Shown here: positions 21,720-32,138 of the stretch, in pieces
Numbering within the stretch: position 1 is the first letter of the stretch
Layout: each line of letters begins with the position of its first letter
Origin: Hetaerina americana
Lineage: Eukaryota > Arthropoda > Insecta > Odonata > Calopterygidae
Assembly: GCA_022747635.1 (NCBI GenBank)
Contig: JAKTNV010000003.1
Span: 16,523,086 to 16,587,085 of the forward strand
Reading direction: 5' to 3'
DNA: 64,000 nt
Program-made: the position numbers and the translations under genes
Notes under the pieces: model-generated
What the model saw: only the letters and a program-made list of their open reading frames with translations
What the model was told of the DNA's origin: nothing
Database searches by the model: none

Positions 21720-23640
21720 TTTTTATAATTTAGTACCAGCCGAGCCACTTGTAGGAAGTGTGGCAGGGGGTGATTACACTCCAGACTACCCTTGACCCAA
21801 AACATCTTTCCCTCCTAGTGCGGTCGGATAAATGTTATTTTGTTCTAATTTCTTATCGTTCGTGGGAAAAATAGCATCTTAAATTTATCTGTTTGGCACT
21901 TAAGCTCTCGAATTTTATTGACATGATCTTTCCTACCATGATACGATGGGGATATTAAAACATTTTCAACATCATTGCTCAAGAGACATCCTTCCGATTT
22001 ATAGAAGAAATTTAATCTGTAATTTATTTTATATGTAATTTTTTAATCTGTAATTTAGCATTCGTTCCGTGAGTGACATCCAACCCAAATCCTCTTATTA
22101 TTTGGACACGCTTCTCAGTTTGTCATGACAACGTTTCAAAGCTAGTTCCTCTACGCCGCACACATCGAATTCGGTAATCAAGTCAACTTCAGGAGGATCC
22201 CATATACTAGAATTATATTCTAAATGAGGCCTAACAAGCGAAAGAGAACATTTATCTATAACATTTACATCACCCTGTACTTTTCTAATAAATTCCAATT
22301 TTTTGTCAGCTTGTCCGAATATTTCCCTTATATGTTTCACCTAGGAGAGTTCATGTGTGATGGTAACACCTTAGTATTTTATCGAGCCTACACTTTCTAT
22401 TCTGATATTTCTGACACAGTAAGAATTCGGGAGGGAATCGCTCTTTATAAAAAAATTCATTACTATGCACTTTTTGAAGTTGAATTTTAATTATCATGCG
22501 TTACCCCAGCGTTGTATAGCAATTAGGTGATCTGCTTAAGCTACGCGATCCTCCGGTTTACGGATATCTCCGTAAACCACTGCATCGTCGGTAAATAAAT
22601 GTACCTTCTTGACTACGAAGTCATTAGCGCAAATAAAGAAAAAAAGAGGTCCGATGACACTTCCCTGGGGAACACTTGAAGTAACTTCTACTGCATTAGA
22701 GCTAACTTCATCTATGACTACTCTTGTACCCGACCATTCAAAAAGTCTTAAATCCACCCCAGGATATTTTTATGCATGCCATATTTTTCTAGCATTGTGA
22801 GTAGTTTTCTATGATATATAGTACTTCGCCGAATGATGCTTTAAAATCTAGAAAAACCGCGTCCACTGGAAAATTTTTCTCTCCCGAACTTAGGATATCA
22901 CGAAAAAAAAGCGCAAGTTATATCTCGCAGAATCTACCCTTTCGGAAACCGTGCTGGTTTTTCATCAACAACTCCTGACTATCGATGTGTCCCACTATCA
23001 AACTAGCAACTATATGTTACATGACCTGGTTAGATCGGATGTTGGGGGGGGGGGAAAATAGGTCTATTATTGCTTGAATCCTCCTTGCCTCCGTTTTTAA
23101 ATATAGGCGTTTTCCAATACTGGAAACTTTGTGGTATAAACACGATTTTTTAAATGTAATTTCTATATACGGGGCAATTTCCATTCCTTATGAATCCGAA
23201 CGGGTATTTGATCGGGCCCGGAGGTTTTCTTAAGCTTAATATTTTTCAGCAAACGTTACATTCCATTATATGAGATTTTAAATGTGGGCATCGCCTTACA
23301 GTAACGAATTGGTAAGCTATCGGAGAGATTCGCCGAGACATTGGTGAAGACGCATCTCTCGCCTTTATTGATTTAGAGTGAATTAATTGTTGACTTATTT
23401 CCCTGAAACTCTGACTCACGGTCAAAATGCTTTCGTATTCTCTTACAAACTTTTTGCTAATTTTTTTTTATTTCGCTTAACGCTTTCTGAAATTCCTTCT
23501 TGGCATTCACCCTAGATACCTTATTATCATAAGTGTTCTCGTCCCTTTTGTCGCTAGAGGTATCATTCCTAATATTTTTCGTCTTGGCCTTTGATGTCGG
23601 GTTGATTTTATGACATCTGCGTTGTACCATATAGGTTCGG
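21720..23640 (-). mobile_element. CR1/L2-like LINE, 5'-truncated, inserted in an RTE copy
   Basis: The 3' end at about 21722 carries a T-rich edge and the 3' UTR motif GGCAGGGGGTGATTACAC (21763-21780), also present at 35260-35285. The element reads right to left: PIWYNADVIKS near 23630, RT blocks, then the ORF2 C-terminus. It begins abruptly within the endonuclease-RT linker, so the 5' half is missing. Both flanks are RTE sequence of one copy (RRIRCIGHT before, LRQNGLIS and IIEGKIEG after), which proves insertion into that element. Confidence 0.85.
21840..23110 (-). pseudogene. CR1/L2-like reverse transcriptase C-terminal half, broken
   Basis: Blocks in order on the minus strand: EVTSSVPQGSVIGPLFFFI, VHLFTDDAVVYGDI (catalytic box FTDD instead of FADD), IREIFGQADKKLEFIRKVQG, SLSLVRPHLEYNSSIWDPPE, then DHVNKIRELKCQTDKFKM and FFPRTIRN near 21860. 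This order (VPQGSVLGPLLF, FADD, LVRPHLEYASSVWDP, FFPRTI.DWN) is the standard tail of CR1/L2/Jockey-type LINE RTs. Several frameshifts and stops interrupt it. A 12-G run lies at about 23043-23054 inside the element. Confidence 0.82.
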
Positions 23641-23790
23641 CATTGAGGCAAAACGGATTGATTAGTTGGAAACATAATAGAAGGAAAAATTGAAGGTACG
23701 ACCCCGCAAAGAAGACCAAGAGGCAATTGCATAGGACATATTAAGAAGGAGGTAAACAACAAAAGCTATCGAAGGTGAGGGAATTAAATC
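23641..23790 (+). mobile_element. Second RTE-like family, C-terminal part (right half of the split copy)
   Basis: Continuing the copy that breaks at 21719, the sequence reads ATTGAGGCAAAACGG, then in frame IIEGKIEGTTPQRRPRGNCI and GHIKKEVNNKSYR. This corresponds to the usual RTE ending IIEGKIEGKRGRGRPR...IKKDV..KSY. Order and spacing match a single ancestral element cut by the LINE. Confidence 0.78.
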
Positions 23791-24841
23791 TGTATTGAGA
23801 TAAATGTATGCCTGCAGTAAACCAGTCTAACGTTATAAATACTGATAATGATGAGGCGTTAGACTTTCCGCCTAAGTTATTTGATCAATTTCATTATTAA
23901 AATAACAAGCTGTATGCATGGAGAAAATAATGTGGTGGCCAAATCAGATTAAAAGGATTTGACCAGAGCTCTCGAAGTGAATGCTGCCAGGCGTGGATGC
24001 ATGTAATTTTATCACGCACACTTTGCAGCAGAATGCCAATAAAACAACTTCGATCTCTTCGTCCACTTATTAAAAACGACGCCAAAGCTGTTTCCCTGTT
24101 TCCATCGTCCGTCCCCCCTTGGGATGCGAATATATTGTCAGACACAATGGATCCCCAGGTGCACGTCACGCCGTCAGGGCTATTGATTGTTTGCCAGAAA
24201 GAAATTTATGGGGTTCACTTGAGAAATTGATCAAAAGGTAGAGCTATAGAAATCAAATTGACAGAAAATCAATTGGCGAAGGGAAATTATAAGTGTTAGG
24301 TTTTCTATTCTTAAAGAGAACGAACTACGTATTATGTCCCAGTAAGTATGCGTTAAAAGCGTGCGGAAAGTTGTTATTGTTGGTAGTCCAGTCGTCCGTT
24401 CGTCTGAGGTTAATCGTAATCCGTAAATTCATCTTTAAAGCCAGCCATATTGTAAGAGTATTGAAAAAGATGTTACATGTATTTGTTCCTCAATCGTTAA
24501 AACTAACGTCCGGTATTATAAATGATAATGAAAACAGCAACATTGCTAGAGTCCATGTGACAACCACGGGTGTACAAAAATATGTATTATGGATAATTGT
24601 CTCCGAAAATATATACCCATAGTTCAAAGTGCACATTATCCTGTCGCATACGAAGAGTACTTGGATTAGTTTAAAATGCATCTATAAAAAATTTAACAAA
24701 GGTTAAAGGAGATACAGCATATTTGTGAAATTTGTTTGAAATGAACTTACCGTGTGAGTGTCCTTTTAAGTGTTACTATTCTATTTGTGTTCTATTTTGC
24801 CGTCCCAATATTATACTGCTCGTGTGAGTGTTTCCGTATAT

Positions 24842-24843
<2 letters not shown>
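23791..24843. other. Unique DNA, higher-complexity segment at 23920-24180
   Basis: No coding domain recognised; frames at 23897-24230 and 24293-24622 have no family motif. The 23920-24180 stretch includes ATTTTATCACGCAC and CAATAAAAC, which resemble homeodomain-type sites. Such sites are frequent by chance. Confidence 0.4.

Positions 24844-24844
<1 letters not shown>

Positions 24845-24920
<76 letters not shown>
24845..24920. repeat. (TA)n microsatellite
   Basis: About 38 uninterrupted TA units. The repeat creates artefactual Ile/Tyr frames on both strands. Confidence 0.98.
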
Positions 24921-24922
<2 letters not shown>

Positions 24923-26299
24923 AATTTTTTATATGTGCTGTGTTTTATATTAGATTCGTTATCCACGACCGCCTGGTCTAAGCCAACGAAACTGCTCAAA
25001 ACTTCCACCCATTACTTCTCTTTTATCTCGAAATTTCTGATTTTGTGACAAACGGTTGTGCAGGGTGACAATACAATTGAGAACGACTGTTGGCTTCTTT
25101 TTTTTGGATGAATCATAGATTTCGTCATTAATAAATTATATCCTATGAGGAAACGTCACAAGACGAAGGGTGGAAAACCTCATCGGACTCTTCAGATAAT
25201 AACCCATTGGCAAAAGGAGGGTTTTGGGCGTCCTGGAGAGGGTGCCAACGCCCTCTTTGGCTCTACCACCTGCTTAGAGCTATACTGCCGCGAAGCGGAC
25301 GGTATATCCCCAGTAATGGTTTATCACAATGAATATCATGTTTTCCTAAGAACGATTGACAAACTTTTCGCGTACAGATCGACAACTTTTACATAAGTAG
25401 AGCATAACATTGGTTTTAATGAGCTACGAAAAATAACAGTTACAAAGTATTTTTATGGCATTAGAAAATGTGAGTATGATTGTTATTATTGGTTCTCTAC
25501 CGTTTAACGTAGCTTTTGGATAGATACAGAGAGACACGCATAAACATACCTATTCACACGCTAAATGACACATACAAGCAGTCAGGTTCATTCACACATA
25601 TCTAAGACTCCCTTTGTTTCAAAGGGAGATCATCTTTACGACGTACTCATGCCTATTCTATAACCGAGAAACAATGACAAATATAATAATATGATGATAT
25701 CAGAAGATACTTTATATGCCTTTGACATAGATTGGATCCGAAATAGCTTAAAATGGGTAAATATAGAGTCAATTAGAACTTGGTAAATCCCTTTTCAGCA
25801 ACTACATCATCAGAAAAAAGGAATAATAAACTTGTCCTGCCTTGAATCCTAACCCATCAGGCTATGGAGTAAAAGACCGAAAAGTGATGGTGAAATACAT
25901 CAACTTATGTGACTTATGACAGATAGGGATGATACGGGGGTTTGGAGTCATGATTCGGCAAGTGTCGCACTCTTCTTTGGATTCATTGCATATTGTGCAT
26001 TTCTCCGCATTATCTTCGTGTGCCCATGCTATGCTCACTGGGATGATGGCATGTACACTATTATGATGCTCACATGATCATACTCAAAGGGCAAATTTCC
26101 TTCGTTTATATCTATTATGAGATGTGTTGTCTATCCTGAATACGGAATTTGTCGTTTTCCAACACACATGGAAGGGCGGCTTGCAATAGCTTGAAGTATA
26201 GTTTCCAAAGCTATTAGCATGATGATGGCCAGGGAGGAGGTTGGGGCGGGGCAGGGCAGGGCTTGAGGTGCTCTTGGTGGACCCGGTGGGCCCGGGGCA
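24921..26299. other. Unique DNA, GC-richer toward the right end
   Basis: A frame at 25145-25396 (plus) is mixed in composition but unrecognised. From 26220 a GC-rich stretch (GGGGCGGGGCAGGGCAGGGC) leads into the 5S-like segment and may be its body. Confidence 0.4.
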
Positions 26300-26389
26300 A
26301 AGAAAAACAACGGGGGCCATGACCGCGGTCCGGGCGATCACCCATCCAGCTACTAAACGGCCCGACGCTGCATCGCTTCTTAGCCTCGT
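26300..26389 (-). mobile_element. 5S-rRNA-like segment, possible 5S-derived SINE
   Basis: The minus strand contains GCAGCGTCGGGCC, GTTTAGTAGCTGGATGGGTG and ATCGCCCGGACCGCGGTCAT, closely matching the internal control region and 3' half of animal 5S rRNA (GTCGGGCC..GTTAGTACTTGGATGGG..ACCGCC) in the same order and spacing. A T-rich stop (TTGTTTTTC) follows. The 5' half of 5S is not convincing. It sits where the RTE 3' tail should be, just beyond RTE sequence that begins at about 26390. It could be a 5S pseudogene, a SINE3-type element, or chance similarity in a GC-rich repeat. Confidence 0.45.
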
Positions 26390-27071
26390 CTAACAAGACA
26401 CGAACTGACACCCTAGACTACATTAATGTTTTTTTTCAATTCTACATACTGTTCACCTCCCTTCGTTTCGTCTAACATTCTCATCCTTTTTCTCCCCCAC
26501 CTCGCTCAATAACGTTCTTCACTCTGTAACAGTCTCCAACATTCCAAGGCCATCCATCATTCTAACCTCCTTTGGATTACTTCCAAAAATCTCTCCTCCC
26601 CCACCATGCTTAGTACTTCTCCGCCGGTTTTCCTTTCCGCCCATTTTACCTTTTCCATCCTCCTCCACATCCACATCTCAAAAACCTTCAACTAACACTA
26701 ACACCTATCATCTTGTTTCAAAGACCATTTTTTCGTGATGTATTAAACCATGTTCCATATGAATGTGGTAACTAGACTTTCCTTAACATCCTAATTCAAC
26801 GTCCCTGTCACCAATTCCCTCCTTCTGGTGGAATCTTTCTCTAACCCAATTCTTCTTCCTATATCCCTACTGCTATAACTCTCTTGGTCCATAACCATTC
26901 CGAGATAGGTAAACTGCTCTAGTCCATGAATTCCTTTTTGCATATGTTACTCAGCTTTTTCTTTCTCGAAAACCGTATAACTTCGTTTTGTTTCGATTTT
27001 TTCCGTGCCTAGCGCGTTATTTTCCAAGGCACTCTGAACTGTTTCAAACCCCTTGGCCGACTGACAAACTA
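26390..27071 (-). mobile_element. RTE-like LINE, 3' part of a twice-interrupted copy
   Basis: The nucleotide sequence aligns to the RTE family at 13334 from its 3' UTR (CTAACAAGACAC, CCCTAGACTACATT) through the RT C-terminal region to GGCCGACTGACAAACTA. The tail signature is missing. It is heavily diverged, so no long frame survives, but order and spacing of blocks are preserved. It resumes at 30510 with ACTAAAGCTTGATCATC, exactly the next bases expected. Confidence 0.85.
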
Positions 27072-27529
27072 CATCTACATCTACTCAATACCCCGCAAGC
27101 CGCCGCAAGGGCGTGTGGCGGGGGATGTTAGGACACCACCCGTCATTAAGAAAGAAAAAAAACCGCATACAAAAGCCAAAAATGTATACTATCCACAAAA
27201 AAAACATGGTATACATTCATGCAAGGACACATACACCCCACACACATGCAAACACTCAAACTACTGAATAACATACACATGCACCTACAAATATACCTAA
27301 TATTATTGCAATGTCTAATTTTGTTCCGACTTGTAAATTCAGTGTTTTTAATATTTCTTAAGTGACTTCAGTTTCTTACTATGATGACTTCTGATTGTTC
27401 GGGGTATTTGTATCTATCTATACTGGAATCTAGCTCCCTTATTTTATCTTTTTGGTCTGATCTACCTAAGCAGCGTGAGGCCGTTATAATTCCTTTAGTG
27501 TCATCGTTAAACTCGTTTCTTCTGAACCT

Positions 27530-28910
27530 TTATAAAAGTCTAAGTCTCGGTTGTTCCCTTCGTATTTCAATTGACTCCCAGGCTAAATCCCCTAAGAGAC
27601 CTATCACACCTTTGTTCTTATTATAACAATTTTTAACGAATCTGGCGGATTTTCTCTGGACTTCATCTAATTCTTTTGGCCAAATTTTTTCCCAAGGATC
27701 CCAAATACTCGCGGCATATTCCATATGAGGTCTAACTAGAGTAAAAAATACCTCTCTTTAACTTTTTCATTACATTTCCCCACCACCCGTTTAATGAAGC
27801 CGAGTTTCTTTAAAGCGGATCCGCATATTGTGCTGAAATGTGCTCCCCATGAAAGGCGTGGTGTAATAACTACCCCCAAATATTTAACTTGATTGGTCGT
27901 AGTTAGTACTGAACCCTACTATTTCGTAGTTTATGTCCCGTTCGCCGCTTCCTTTGTTCCAAAATTTCAAAACTGCGCATTTGTCTAAATTAATCATTAA
28001 TCCCCATTTCTTACACCAATCCGAGATTATGTCTAAGCCTCTAGAGTGTAACTCGCAATCTAGTTGGTCCCTATTACCCTGTATACCACCGTGTAGTCAG
28101 CAAATAACCTCAGATTGCTGCTAACGTGTGCGCTTAAGTCATTAATGTACATTAAGAACAAAAGAGGCCATATTACACTTCCCTGGGGACGCTTGAAGTT
28201 ACATCTCTATCCGTTTAGCAAAACCCATCGATGACTACAATTTGTTTGCGATTTGACAAGAAGTCTCTTATCCAATAATAATTTTCTCATTAATTCCACA
28301 GCATTTAAGTTTGTGCAACAGTTTATTGTGTGGGACTTTATCGAAGGCTTTTTTGGAATCTAGGAATACTGCATCGACTTGTTTTCTCTCGATCTAGGTA
28401 TATCGTGAATGAAAAGACCCAGTTGTGTGTCGCAAGATCTGCTCTTCCTAAATCTGTGCTGGTCGTGGATTAGTATTTTCTTACTATCAGAAATCTCATT
28501 ATGTTAGTGAAAATAATGTGTTCCAATATTTTACAAGAGATCGATCTTAAGGAAATGGGTCGGTAATTGGTTGGTTTATCCCTATCGCCGCCTTTATAGA
28601 TGAGAGTTATATGGGCTAGCTTCCAGTCGCGAGGTACTGAGCCTTCTTCTATCGATTTTAGAAAAACAATTTGTTAAAACGGGGCAATGTCTTCAGCTAT
28701 TTCCTTCAATATTTTAGCAAGTATTTCTTCCCGACCAGGTGCTTTGTTTTCCTTGATACTACGAAGCAGATATTCTATTCCCTGCTTGGTCAGTGTAATA
28801 TCGCTCATGTGTTCCCCGGATGGGTGTGGAGGATAGTTTGGTGCGTTTGTGTGTTTATTGTAGACGCTCTGGAAAATATTGTTTAAGATATTTGCCTTTT
28901 TCATGCTATC
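27530..28910 (-). pseudogene. CR1/L2-like reverse transcriptase, broken
   Basis: Minus-strand blocks in order: KENKAPGREEILAKILKEIA, the linking blocks around 28300-28620, SSVPQGSVIWPLLFLMYIND-type block near 28160-28190, then LFADYTVVYR near 28100 and MEYAASIWDPWEKIWPKELD near 27690. The catalytic box reads FADY, so the second aspartate of FADD is replaced by tyrosine, and several frameshifts and stops occur. RT activity is therefore lost. Motif order and wording fit CR1/L2/Jockey-type LINEs. Confidence 0.85.
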
Positions 28911-30136
28911 TCTAATAATTTATCCGTTTTCCGTCTTCAAAAAATGTACAGTAGGACGTTTACCCTGTATTTCCCTAACATAGGACCAGAATGACTTTGG
29001 ATTTTCCTCAAGATATTCGCTTAGTATTTTAAATTTAAAAGAGTGTAGTGCTGTACGCATAATACTTTTCGTCTTACTACGACATTCTTTTAGTTTCTGT
29101 TTGGATGTATTCACATAAACTACATCGTCCCTTTTTAAACTCTTTGTGAAATTTCACTGCAGCCGTCTTTGCCTTCTTAATGCCGATCTGACTTCCCCGT
29201 TGTACCATCTAGGTTACTTACTGTCGCATTTGAGTTTGGATGGGATGTACGTCTTCATACCTTCGCGTAAAATATTTAAGAAATAATTCCAAGTGTTCTC
29301 TGTATTGGTTGTCAGTGTTTTTGTCTTGTATTCTGGTAATTTTATCTTTAAATATTCTCGTAGCCCGTTAAAATTTGCCTTGTTTTATAAGCATATTTTA
29401 CGCTTTTCTTTGTTTATTTTCACGAACTTAGTCTTTAACTCTACAAAAATAGCCTTGTGGTCACTGATTCCGTCCACTATTTCAATGTTCGTAATGATTT
29501 CGGGCATAGAAGTCGCCAAGATACCTAGTATGCTCAGGTCCCGTGTTGGTGATTTAATAATTTGTTCTAAGGAGTGTTTTGTGAATATATGAAGGAGTTC
29601 TTGGCATGAATCTCTGTTTTTGGCAGATTTTCAACGCTGTACGTGTCCCAGTCAATTGACGGTAGATTTGTATCACCAATGATTATAATAATACTGTTGC
29701 TATGTTTGTTGCTGATAGCGGAAATTTGGTCGTCGAGCTTGTGTAGAATTTCTGTATTAGAATCTGGGGGCCTGTAAAATGAGCATACGAATGGGCTTCT
29801 GTCGTTGTAGTCCTTCATGTTGCACCAAACGCTTTCTATGTCATTTACGTCCTATTGGCATCGTTGGCTACTAAGGTGTGACTTTACTGCAATGAATACT
29901 CCCCCACCCAACCTATTTGGTCTGTCCCTTCTGTAAACTGTGAAACCGCTCGGAAAAACTTCATTGTTTGCTATATCTGCCGTCAGCCAACTCTCCGTTC
30001 CAACAACTATGTCTGCATTTGTACTTACTAAAATATGTTCAATATCCGATATTTTGTTTCTAATGCTACGACAATTTAATATTATAATTTTTATTTTGTG
30101 AATTACTTTCCGTTTTTCGGTTTTATTTATGCTCAC
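28911..30136 (-). pseudogene. CR1/L2-like APE endonuclease and linker, broken
   Basis: The frame opens at 30136 (MSINKTEKRKVIHKIKIIIL) and shows LNCRSIRNKISDIEHIL, IVVGTESWLT (catalytic E), FPSGFTVYRRDRPNRLGGGV, then in another frame FVCSFYRPPDS, IIIIIGDTNLPSIDWDTY (GD.N motif) and, downstream, the linker PRWYNGEV and ILSEYLEENPKSFWSYVREI. The APE fold motifs are recognisable, but the reading frame changes near 29830 and 29150, so no functional enzyme is made. Confidence 0.85.
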
Positions 30137-30509
30137 AAAACTCTTTTGAGACTATTCATGGTTAACAGAGGCAAAAGTATTACATTCACTCGCATTTCAA
30201 TCTTTTATATATTTTAAGACACCAAGTTCATTAACTGTTCGTGGGTTATATGTTGTTTTAGCAAAAATGTTTGTTTGTTCTATTATTTTCGGGATATGAG
30301 AGGTGTAACCTGATCTGAAGTTACAAAAAGCCTGGATTCTTCTTCATTTATCCCAATACATGACCTGCGCTCTTGCCTGTTAACTATGCTAAACCCTAGA
30401 AACGTGTTCGTGTAACCTGCGCGCTACAAACTGCGATGTCTCGGCAGTGTAATGGACCCCGGAGCGGTTAAGGGATACCCGACACGATAAGAGGACATAA
30501 AGAGAAGAG
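30137..30509 (-). other. 5' region of the CR1/L2-like LINE
   Basis: This lies between the endonuclease start and the RTE flank. A minus-strand frame encodes GYTSHIPKIIEQTNIFAKTT, continues YNPRTVNELGVLKYIKD and stops just before the endonuclease frame. It could be the end of ORF1 or an upstream part of ORF2; I do not recognise it as a domain. Confidence 0.45.
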
Positions 30510-31383
30510 AACTAAAGCTTGATCATCCCCAAACCTGATTTTACGAATTCACCATGCTTTCATTCCTAACTCCAGTTCATTCTAAACCTCTTTGAATATT
30601 TCCTCCACATATGCAATGAAAAACACGGTTGATAATTCGAAACCCTATCCGACCCCTCTTCATAACACTGCCAATCCCGAATAGCCATCCTCCACTCGCA
30701 CCTGAGCAGCCTAAGAATTGTACAGGTTGCGAATAAGTCCCCCATCCACACTACTCCTATCTTCTACGATACATCGAGTCCTTCGGCCCAATTTTCTATA
30801 TCGAACAAGTTCTGGAGATATACGAAATGAACAAATACATCCTGATTGTATGTTCCTCTCTATTAGTGACCCCATTACTGCTATGGCATCACGCGTGTCT
30901 CTCCCCTTTCTGAGCCCAAACTGATCAACCCCGAAGTATCATTTGCCTTGGTCTCCATTCTCGTATTAATGATGCACCTCTTTAGCTGCGTGTGAAATTA
31001 AAGTAATGGTTCTATAGCCCTCTCACTTATATATATCCCTTCTTTTAAAGGGAACATACACTGAACTACCGAAACCATCCAGCCAAGTTCCTCCCTTAAA
31101 AATGCTACGAATTAGTCCGTCAAAAATCTTCCTTTAACATTTTCCTGAACCCTTATACAATGCCGTGGAGTTGTTATCAATCCCCATCGCTTTTCTTAAT
31201 TTAAATTCCCGTATTTCCGAATCCATCTTGCAGTTTAGTGTGCCTTGCCCTAAGCTATCATCTGTGTCATATCCTCCTTTGATTAAACCTCTCGCCCCAG
31301 ATAGGTACTCCTTACTGTATTCCTTCCGTCTCTCTTTAATCTTACTAAGTTCAATTAATAATCTTCCAGCCGTATCTTTAATA
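30510..31383 (-). mobile_element. RTE-like LINE, 5' part of the interrupted copy
   Basis: This is the continuation of 26390-27071. The sequence holds the FADD-box neighbourhood (ACTAAAGCTTGATCATC), the RT N-terminal half and the linker frame DTAGRLLIELSKIKERRKEY to SEIREFKLRKAMGIDNN at 31134-31430. The frame runs into the left terminal repeat of the mariner at 31384. Whether RTE sequence continues beyond 32138 is unclear; I could not recognise it there. Confidence 0.8.
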
Positions 31384-32136
31384 CGAGGGTCATCCGGAAA
31401 GTAGTACCCGTTCGTGAAATAAAGACACAAAAGTAAATATTAACAAACATAAAAAATTTTATTTGAAAGAGGATACTTTAAACTACTTCTCAACATAATC
31501 TCCAAGCAAATTAAGGCATTTGTCATAACGTGTGACAAGTTTCTGTATTCCTGCTGCATAGTCCTTCGCCGCCAGCTCATTGAGATACGCGAGGGACCCA
31601 TCTTGCACAAATTTTTGCATAATGCAGATGGTGTTTAACAATTTCATGAACAATTGTTCGAGAAACATTGGGAAAATGCTCACAGATGTCATCAATTGTG
31701 ACGCGCCGATCGTTCCTCACGAATTCGTCAACTGAGCTCACCAGTTGGTCTGTAATGACAGACGGTCTCCCCGAACGCTCATCGTCGTGTGTGTTCCCCC
31801 TCCCCATGTTGAAGTTGCGACACCACCGCCGAACAGACGACTCGTCCATTACATTGTCTCCATACACCTCCTTTAATTGGCGATGAATATCACATGGGCG
31901 AACGTTTCTTGCATTGAGGAATTTAATCACTGCCCTCACTTCACAACTGGCGGCGTTCTCAATTTTTTTAAACATTGTAAACAATCACAGAAACAACACA
32001 GGCAATGCTAGCGTCACGCAACTTGGCTCAGAGAAGGCAGACAAGCCACTGAAGCTATCTGACCTCGTCCAGCGGCTACTCGCGTCGTCAGCACTTCATG
32101 CGGCACGAACGGGTACTACTTTCCGGATGACCCTCG
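31384..32136 (-). mobile_element. Mariner-derived element with perfect terminal repeats
   Basis: Terminal inverted repeats of 33 bp (31384-31416 and 32104-32136, beginning CGAGGGTCATCCGGAAAGTA) are identical, and TA flanks both ends (31382-31383, 32137-32138). At 753 bp it lacks about 0.5 kb of an intact mariner. It is inserted in the linker region of the RTE copy. Perfect repeats imply a relatively recent insertion compared with the other mariners in the window. It is non-autonomous. Confidence 0.93.
31483..31984 (-). pseudogene. Mariner transposase remnant, catalytic core deleted
   Basis: The N-terminal DNA-binding half is intact: MFKKIENAASCEVRAVIKFL, VMDESSVRRWCRNFNMGRGN, DDERSGRPSVIT, RRVTIDDICEHFPNVSRTIV and HEIVKHHLHYAKICARWVPR. 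After CARWVP the sequence jumps to SLAYLNELAAKDYAAGIQKL, which ends CLNLLGDYVEK and TAG (31483-31485), the normal mariner C-terminus. The join is out of frame, so the N-terminal frame stops after PRVSQ. All of the DD(34)D catalytic segment is missing. The retained protein could at most bind terminal repeats, which is only a possibility. Confidence 0.9.
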
Positions 32137-32138
32137 TA

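Larger units (their letters stand above)
27072..30509 (-). mobile_element. CR1/L2-like LINE, near full length, inserted in an RTE copy
   Basis: The 3' end at 27072 carries the (CTACAT)n tail (TACATCTACATCTACT on plus), typical of CR1/L2-type LINEs, followed by CCGCAAGCCGCCGCAAGG and GGCGTGTGGCGGGGGATG. Coding reads right to left: endonuclease, then RT. About 370 bp lie upstream of the endonuclease. AACTA occurs at both edges (27067-27071 and 30510-30514), a candidate target duplication. Both flanks are one RTE copy, so this insertion is younger than that RTE. Confidence 0.88.

Noticed and set aside
24770..25048. Ile/Tyr repeat proteins
   Set aside because: Artefacts of the (TA)n tract.
27060..27090. 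Short CRISPR-like or satellite array (CTACAT repeats)
   Set aside because: Only two to three units at the exact 3' edge of a LINE, where such a tail is expected; no spacers. No CRISPR array exists in the window.
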